This document shows, one piece after another, positions 5,124 to 8,892 of a stretch of DNA of 8,892 nt; the first letter of the stretch is position 1; each line of letters opens with the position of its first letter. The notes under the pieces are model-generated. The model ran no database searches and was not told where the DNA came from. It saw nothing but the letters and a program-made list of their open reading frames with translations. Location of the stretch: contig JAJXZA010000342.1 in the NCBI GenBank assembly GCA_021780285.1, positions 1 to 8,892 on the forward strand. Direction: 5' to 3'. The DNA comes from Planctomycetota bacterium (GTDB lineage Bacteria > Planctomycetota > Phycisphaerae > WQYP01). The position numbers were made by a program, and so were the translations under genes.

Positions 5124-7358
5124 ATGGATCAGTTGCCAATACCTTCCTCGCATCTGAAACGCCAGGCGAAGCGGCGCGTTTTTATAGCAACCGGTGCTCT
5201 GGCGGTTGCCGCTGCGGTTACACAACGTAACAACCGTGGTACGCCCAGTAACGCCAACGGCTCGGGGCTAGGGGACGGCGCAATTGACCGCCAATCGCTG
5301 GTCCAACGGCATAACGTGCAATTTACCGCAACCGGTCTTCTCAATGTACTAACCGTTGGAAATGGCAACTTCGCCTTTGGGGCTGACATCACAGGCCTTC
5401 AGACATTTCCCGATGATTATAAGCACGGTATTCCGCTTTCGACCATGTCGCATTGGGGGTGGTATACCCGCAAAAACCCCCATGACTGGACCAACGCCAA
5501 CTACCCGCTGACCAACCTTAAAAACTGCTGCGGTCGGCAAGTACCTTATCCGCTGGTCGGCAGAACGCCCCTGCTTAGACAGGAGGCGGATTTCTTATAC
5601 AAACAGGCATCACGCATCAACCTCGGACGCATCGGGCTGCTGCTGACGCACCCCGGCGGCAGGCCGGCCATGTTGGCTGATATACAATCACCATCGCAAC
5701 GGCTCAATATATACACCGGACTGCTTGAGAGCAGGTTCACCTTCCGCGGGCAGAGCGTTCGGGTATGGACCTGCTGTCATGGTACGCTCGACCAACTGGC
5801 CGTGCGTATTGAATCGTCATTGCTGGCGGCAGGCCTGCTTAAGGTGCTTGTCGCCTTTCCGTATGCCGCCGACGAATGGGGCGGCAACGGCGCCGACTGG
5901 CAACACCCGCACGCTTACAAAACGGAGTTTATACGCAGCGGCTCTCAACGCGTGAATTTTCATTGCGTGCTTGATGCAACAGAGTATCACACGGCCCTGT
6001 GGTGGCGTAACGGGCAGCTAAGCCAGCGTGCGCCACATGAGTTTACCCTGGCCCCGCATACAGGCGATAAGATTCTCGAATTTTCGGCGGCCTGGTCGCC
6101 GAGGCCTCTGACCGATTCACCGGAGGATTTGTCTGCAACGCAAAGGTCTGCGGCAGAAATGTGGCGGGCCTTCTGGAGTTCGGGCGGTGCGATAGACCTT
6201 TCTGCCAGCAAAGACCCTCGCTGGAAAGAACTCGAGCGGCGCATTGTGTTATCCCAGTATCTCACCCGCATTAATTGCTGCGGCGAACTGCCGCCGGCCG
6301 AAACTGGTCTCACCTGCAACTCGTGGTTTGGCAAGTTTCATCTGGAAATGCATTGGTGGCATGCAGCGCATTTTGCACTCTGGGGGCGAGCTCCGCTGCT
6401 GGAGCGCAGCCTCGGTTTTTATCAACATATTTTACCTGCGGCACGGCAACGGGCGCGCCAACAAGGCTATACTGGAGCACGCTGGCCTAAAAGCTGTGCC
6501 GCTCCGGCCTTTGAGCAAGCACCCCAAGATATTGAAGTTACCTTGCTTTGGCAGCAACCACATCAGATGGCCTACGCCGAATTATGCTACCAGGCCCGGC
6601 CGACGCGGCAGACGCTGGAGCTTTACCGGGAGAGGGTTTTTGCCACGGCCGACTTTCTGGCGGGCTTTGCATGCCGACGGTCGGGCATGAAATATTATCA
6701 AATTGGTCCACCGGTGTATGACGCCGCCGAGATATATGGCAACTTTGAGCATCAGTGGAACCCGACGTTTGAAGTTGCATATTTTCATTGGGCGCTGGGC
6801 ATCGCCCAACAATGGCGGCGGCGGCTGGGGCTTGCTCCGCAAGCCCTGTGGGATCAGGTTCGCCGTCATTTGCCGCCGCTGACTACCGCCGGCGGTCTGT
6901 ATGTAGCCGGCCCCCAGGCGCGCGGCACCTTTACTCAACCCGGGCGGGCCGTTTCGCACCCGTGCATCTTGGCCCCGTTGGGTATGCTCGATGGAGGCAT
7001 GGTCAACCGCGATGTCATGCTTCGCACGCTTGAAAAGGTGTGCAAGGTATGGAACTGGTCCAGCACCTGGGGATGGGATTATCCCCTGATCGCCATGACC
7101 GCAGCCCGACTGGGCCGCGGTGAGCAGGCCATAGAGTCATTGCTGATGCCCGTTGAGAAGAATTCGTGTCTACCCAATGGACACAATTACCAGACCCCGG
7201 CGCTGCCGGTATATCTGCCCGGCAATGGCGGCCTGTTGTACGCCGTCGCACTGATGGCCGCAGGTTGGTCTGGTGCACCGCGCAAGCATGCACCTGGCTT
7301 TCCTGCCGACGGACGTTGGGCAGTGCACCACGAAAATATGCTGCCCGCGCTTTGAAGC
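5124..7358 (+). CDS. Tat-type exported GH65-like six-hairpin glycosidase/phosphorylase
   Basis: The 743-residue product looks like a carbohydrate-active enzyme of the six-hairpin, (alpha/alpha)6-barrel class, close to GH65-type architectures; substrate unknown. The N-terminus has KRRVFIATGALAVAAAV (residues 16-32), a twin-arginine followed by a hydrophobic stretch, suggesting Tat export of a folded protein. A beta-sandwich domain (about 55-330) opens with IDRQSLVQRHN and VGNGNFAFGADITGLQTF (78-95). The helical barrel (about 360-720) carries WFGKFHLEMHWWHA (401-414), GARWPK (451-456), LLWQQPH (from 475), NFEHQWNPTFE (540-550) and WNWSSTWGWDYPL. Glu408, Glu542 and Glu550 are plausible catalytic residues, but I cannot assign one. 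The ATG has a good SD, GGAGA, 4 nt upstream. The gene stands alone, with no transporter or regulator beside it. A lyase or isomerase of similar fold is possible. Confidence 0.82.
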
Positions 7359-7400
7359 AGGGAGATGCGTGCCGCCGCGTCGGGGCGCTGGAGCAACGGA

Positions 7401-7426
7401 CGGGGTGTTTCTTGTCAAAAAACAAG
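7401..7426 (+). repeat. Hairpin repeat, copy 1 (CGGGGTGTTTCTTGT...ACAAG)
   Basis: CTTGT and ACAAG form a 5-bp stem around CAAAAA, preceded by CGGGGTGTTT. It lies about 45 nt after the GH65-like stop codon. A near-identical element occurs at 7543-7566. It lacks a GC-rich stem and T-run, so it is not a standard terminator. Confidence 0.5.
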
Positions 7427-7477
7427 ATATAGCAGGTGTGCAATGCAGGGTTGGTGGTTCATCAGTCGGGTAGGGGG

Positions 7478-7510
7478 CGGCTGCGCCGAGAGAGTAGATT
7501 GAGAAAGTAG
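7478..7510 (+). repeat. Partial B repeat (B0): CGGCTGCGCCG hairpin plus AGTAG heptamers
   Basis: A mini-hairpin, CGGC-TGC-GCCG, is followed by GAGAGTAGATTGAGAAAG and TAG. The 33 nt match 8620-8652 at 29 positions. The AGAGTAG/AAAGTAG units are degenerate heptamers. Only this head of the B repeat is present here; the body found in B1 and B2 is absent. Confidence 0.6.
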
Positions 7511-7542
7511 AAAGTTGATCCCGCGGCGCGTGGCGGCGCGGG

Positions 7543-7566
7543 CGGGGTATTTACTTGTCAAACAAG
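7543..7566 (+). repeat. Hairpin repeat, copy 2 (CGGGGTATTTACTTGT...ACAAG)
   Basis: ACTTGT-CAA-ACAAGT forms a 6-bp stem with a 3-nt loop, preceded by CGGGGTATTT. It matches copy 1 at 7401-7426 except for two substitutions and a two-base length change in the loop. The copies start 142 nt apart. Confidence 0.5.
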
Positions 7567-7643
7567 TGCGCTGCCGAGGCAGGCTCGGGCGCATGTTGTG
7601 TTTGTAGGCGGTGTATGGTGCGGCATGCGGCATGTATGCCGCA

Positions 7644-7775
7644 AGAGAGTAGATGGAGAAAGTAGTGAGGAGAGCTTGGGCGCTGCGCGACGGGGGTAAC
7701 CGCATCCCGATAGAAGGTGTTCCTACCCTATCGAGGATTTCGGCATCCATGCCTCAAGGCAGGGTAACGCAGAGA
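7644..7775 (+). repeat. Dispersed direct repeat B, copy 1
   Basis: These 132 nt align end to end with 8631-8761 (131 nt) with scattered substitutions and small indels. Shared blocks include AAAGTAGTGAGGAGAGCTTG, ACCGCATCCCGATAG, ATTTCGGCATCC, CTCAAGGC and GGGTAACGCAGAGA. It contains a hairpin at 7704-7738: ATCC + CGATAG pairs with CTATCG + GGAT across one bulged base, topped by GGT/ACC. A palindrome immediately precedes it (7627-7642). The array of ~45-nt units begins 15 nt after its end. Confidence 0.75.
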
Positions 7776-7789
7776 TATTCGAGGCTTTT

Positions 7790-8139
7790 GAGGCCGCATG
7801 GTTGAGGAAAAGTGTGTGGATATTGGGTGTTTTGAACATTGCCAAGTTAGAAAGCATAAAATCATTGGTTATTTTTGAAGGCCGCCAAGTTGTGGTGTGG
7901 GCGGGAGAAAAAGCGGTGTTTTTTGAAAGTTTGGCTGTGAGCAAACATGCATGGCTATTGCGCGGTTTTGAAGGCCGCCAAGATAAAACTGGCAAAACAT
8001 TGGGGTTTTGATGAAGAATGCCAAGATCGGTGGGGCTGGGGGGCAAAAAGTGGGTGTTTTTGCGTGCGGCTGGTGTGAGCAAACCCGCATGGCTATTGCG
8101 CGGTTTTGAAGGCCGCCAAGATAAAAGCAGCAAAACATC
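7790..8139 (+). repeat. Degenerate ~45-nt tandem repeat array, left part
   Basis: Units begin with variants of GAAGGMYGCCAAG at 7834, 7877, 7970, 8013 and 8108. Weaker unit starts lie at 7790, 7925 and 8062. Successive starts are 44, 43, 48, 45, 43, 49 and 46 nt apart. A higher-order unit of about 137 nt is best conserved: the block starting GTGAGCAAACMYGCATGGCT and ending in TTTTGAAGGCCGCCAAGATA occurs twice, 138 nt apart. Each core follows a T-run, TTTT. Units differ too much for CRISPR. The open frames across the array come from repetition and show no conserved coding pattern. Confidence 0.75.
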
Positions 8140-8420
8140 AGGAGTCTGTCCGAGTCATAGAAGCTCTGCGATGGGCCGGAAGTGTCTCGGATGCGAGGCG
8201 TCGAGCCGAGAGCGTGTCCGGCAGGAGGACACATCGAGGCTTGGCAACAAAGCAGACGGGGCACTTCCGACCCACCCTTCGGGCGGCACGCCTTTCGGCT
8301 TTCCTCGGCGGCGCGGCTTCCTCGGCGTATCATCTCCGCCAGATACGCACTCGTCGCCGCTGCTTGATGAAAGCCAAAATTCGTGCCGTCGCAGACCTTC
8401 TATTACCCGGACAGACTCCT
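8140..8420. mobile_element. 281-bp MITE-like element with 31-bp terminal inverted repeats
   Basis: The left end starting AGGAGTCTGTCCG (8140-8170) matches the reverse complement of the right end (8390-8420) at 28 of 31 positions, and weaker pairing continues inward. The element encodes no transposase. Internal foldbacks include GTGTCC/GGACAC (8214-8219 with 8227-8232), CGGAAGTG/CACTTCCG (8177-8184 with 8262-8269) and CCACCC-TTC-GGGCGG (8272-8286). It splits a unit of the ~45-nt array: joining 8139 to 8421 gives a 42-nt unit, against 43 nt in the matching intact unit at 7970-8012. No target-site duplication is evident. Alternatives are a non-autonomous transposon, an IS-derived remnant, or a large structured RNA. 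Confidence 0.7.
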
Positions 8421-8496
8421 CGGTTTTCCTGAAGGATGCCAAGTTCGGTTTTTGCAAAAGTGCGGAAAATAAGGGAAATCTTTGAAGGATGCCAAG
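8421..8496 (+). repeat. Tandem repeat array, right part
   Basis: The array resumes after the inserted element with GAAGGATGCCAAG at 8431-8443 and 8484-8496, 53 nt apart. CGGTTTTCCT before the first core aligns with GGGTTTTGAT at the same place in the left part. These last units carry GGATGCC rather than GGCCGCC in the core, and diverge most at the right end. Confidence 0.65.
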
Positions 8497-8523
8497 ATGC
8501 GCACACGGCGGGGCGCTGCGCGA

Positions 8524-8560
8524 TTTTTCACCGCGAAGACCCAAAGACGCGAAGGTTTTT
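8524..8560 (+). repeat. Short CGCGAAGAC-type repeat between T-runs
   Basis: TTTTTCACCGCGAAGAC, CCAAAGACG and CGAAGGTTTTT form an imperfect 9-nt periodic tract bounded by T-runs on both sides. I recall similar CGCGAAGACGCGAAG tracts as intergenic repeats in many genomes; their role is unknown. A weaker relative, ACCACCAAGTCACGAG, is at 8779-8794. Confidence 0.45.
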
Positions 8561-8619
8561 GGATGGTATGACGGGATGACCGATTGGAAAAGAGTGTGAG
8601 CATGTAGTGATAGTAGGCA

Positions 8620-8761
8620 CGGCTTCGCCGAGATAATAGATTCAGAAAGTAGTGAGGAGAGCTTGGGCGATGGGCGGCGGGGGTTCACCGCATCCCGATA
8701 GGCGGTTCCTTACCGCATCGGGATTTCGGCATCCCTACCTCAAGGCGGGGTAACGCAGAGA
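8620..8761 (+). repeat. Dispersed direct repeat B, copy 2, with leading hairpin
   Basis: A mini-hairpin, CGGC-TTC-GCCG (8620-8630), leads into 131 nt matching B1 (8631-8761). The internal hairpin at 8692-8724 is ATCCCGAT/ATCGGGAT (8 bp) with an inner GCGGT-TCCTT-ACCGC stem. The stem sequence differs from B1, yet pairing is kept on both sides, including a change from GGT/ACC to GCGGT/ACCGC. Copies B1 and B2 start 987 nt apart in the same orientation and bracket the array and the inserted element. Confidence 0.75.
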
Positions 8762-8880
8762 CGACGACGGGGGGTTAACCACCAAGTCACGAGTGCGCCG
8801 TGAAAAGGCGCTGGTTTTCAGCGGGAGACATACCCGCCCGGCAAATTGACGTTCCAGCCGGTAGCAATCGGGACGGTAGC
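8762..8880. other. Non-coding end region with two small hairpins
   Basis: No ORF is supported here. CGCTG-GTTTT-CAGCG (8809-8823) and GCGGG-AGACATA-CCCGC (8821-8837) are small stem-loops that overlap in three bases, so they would be mutually exclusive if the full stems form. TTGACG at 8846-8851 has no good -10 at proper spacing. The stretch is probably the 5' untranslated region of a gene starting beyond the right edge. Confidence 0.35.
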
Positions 8881-8886
8881 GGAGGT
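8881..8886 (+). promoter_or_regulatory. Strong ribosome binding site at the window edge
   Basis: GGAGGT is a perfect anti-16S match, followed by AACGAA to the last base. With usual spacing of 5-9 nt, a plus-strand start codon is expected at about 8892-8896, at or just past the right edge. It is one of the strongest Shine-Dalgarno matches I see in the window. Confidence 0.6.
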
Positions 8887-8892
8887 AACGAA

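Larger units (their letters stand above)
7359..7643. other. Non-coding region with hairpins after the GH65-like gene
   Basis: No credible gene is present in these 285 nt. The region holds two copies of a small hairpin (7401-7426 and 7543-7566), a partial B-type repeat (7478-7510) and a palindrome, GCGGCATGTATGCCGC (7627-7642), directly before repeat B1. These are listed separately where they can be compared. Confidence 0.6.

Noticed and set aside
7723..8333. Minus-strand ORFs with repeated WRPSKPRNSHA or LGGLQNRAIAM peptides
   Set aside because: The peptide repeats arise from the DNA repeats in every frame. The ORFs run into the inserted element, lack ribosome binding sites and have no recognisable fold.
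8018..8485. 155-residue plus-strand ORF
   Set aside because: It crosses both ends of the 281-bp element and parts of the array, so it cannot be an old gene. Composition is typical of a chance open frame in GC-rich DNA.
7790..8496. CRISPR array
   Set aside because: Cores are degenerate and intervals vary from 43 to 53 nt. The sequence between cores is itself repeated rather than unique, and no cas gene is present.

Overview
The window is a piece of a bacterial chromosome of moderately high GC, with tRNA-type RNA genes that lack an encoded CCA. It combines a respiratory operon end, a few isolated genes and a long repeat-rich non-coding tail. No ribosomal or other strong taxonomic marker is present. 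The four-helix-bundle gene with heptamer-rich flanks, the Tat-type GH65-like enzyme and the short Q-loop bd oxidase fit an environmental, heterotrophic lineage such as the Planctomycetota/PVC group. That assignment is a guess.

Layout. Positions 1-2278 hold cydA (5' end outside the window) and cydB, the two core subunits of a cytochrome bd quinol oxidase. A GC-rich hairpin lies between them. Convergent to cydB, on the minus strand, is a Cof-type HAD hydrolase (2352-3239). Divergent from the HAD gene is a two-gene unit: a 75-residue protein of unknown function (3373-3600), overlapped by ATGA with a small AbiEii/MNT-type nucleotidyltransferase (3597-4094). The reading frame of the nucleotidyltransferase breaks just before its family-typical C-terminus, which continues in another frame to 4183. 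Both divergent genes have a promoter -10 hexamer exactly 6 nt before the start codon, so both mRNAs may be leaderless. tRNA-Pro(UGG) follows (4322-4396).

Positions 4400-4613 carry short tandem repeats and a GC hairpin upstream of a 23S rRNA-intervening-sequence-type four-helix-bundle gene (4614-4916) that lacks its last helix. Positions 5124-7358 encode a 743-residue, probably Tat-exported, (alpha/alpha)6-barrel carbohydrate enzyme related to GH65/six-hairpin glycosidases.

From 7359 to the end (about 1.5 kb) I find no credible gene. This tail is nested repeats: two ~131 bp direct repeats (B1, B2), each holding a structurally conserved hairpin, bracket a degenerate array of ~45 nt units (core GAAGGMYGCCAAG). 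The array is interrupted by a 281 bp element with 31 bp imperfect terminal inverted repeats (28/31). Removing the element restores the array in register. The window ends on a perfect GGAGGT ribosome binding site, so a gene very likely starts at or just after the right edge.
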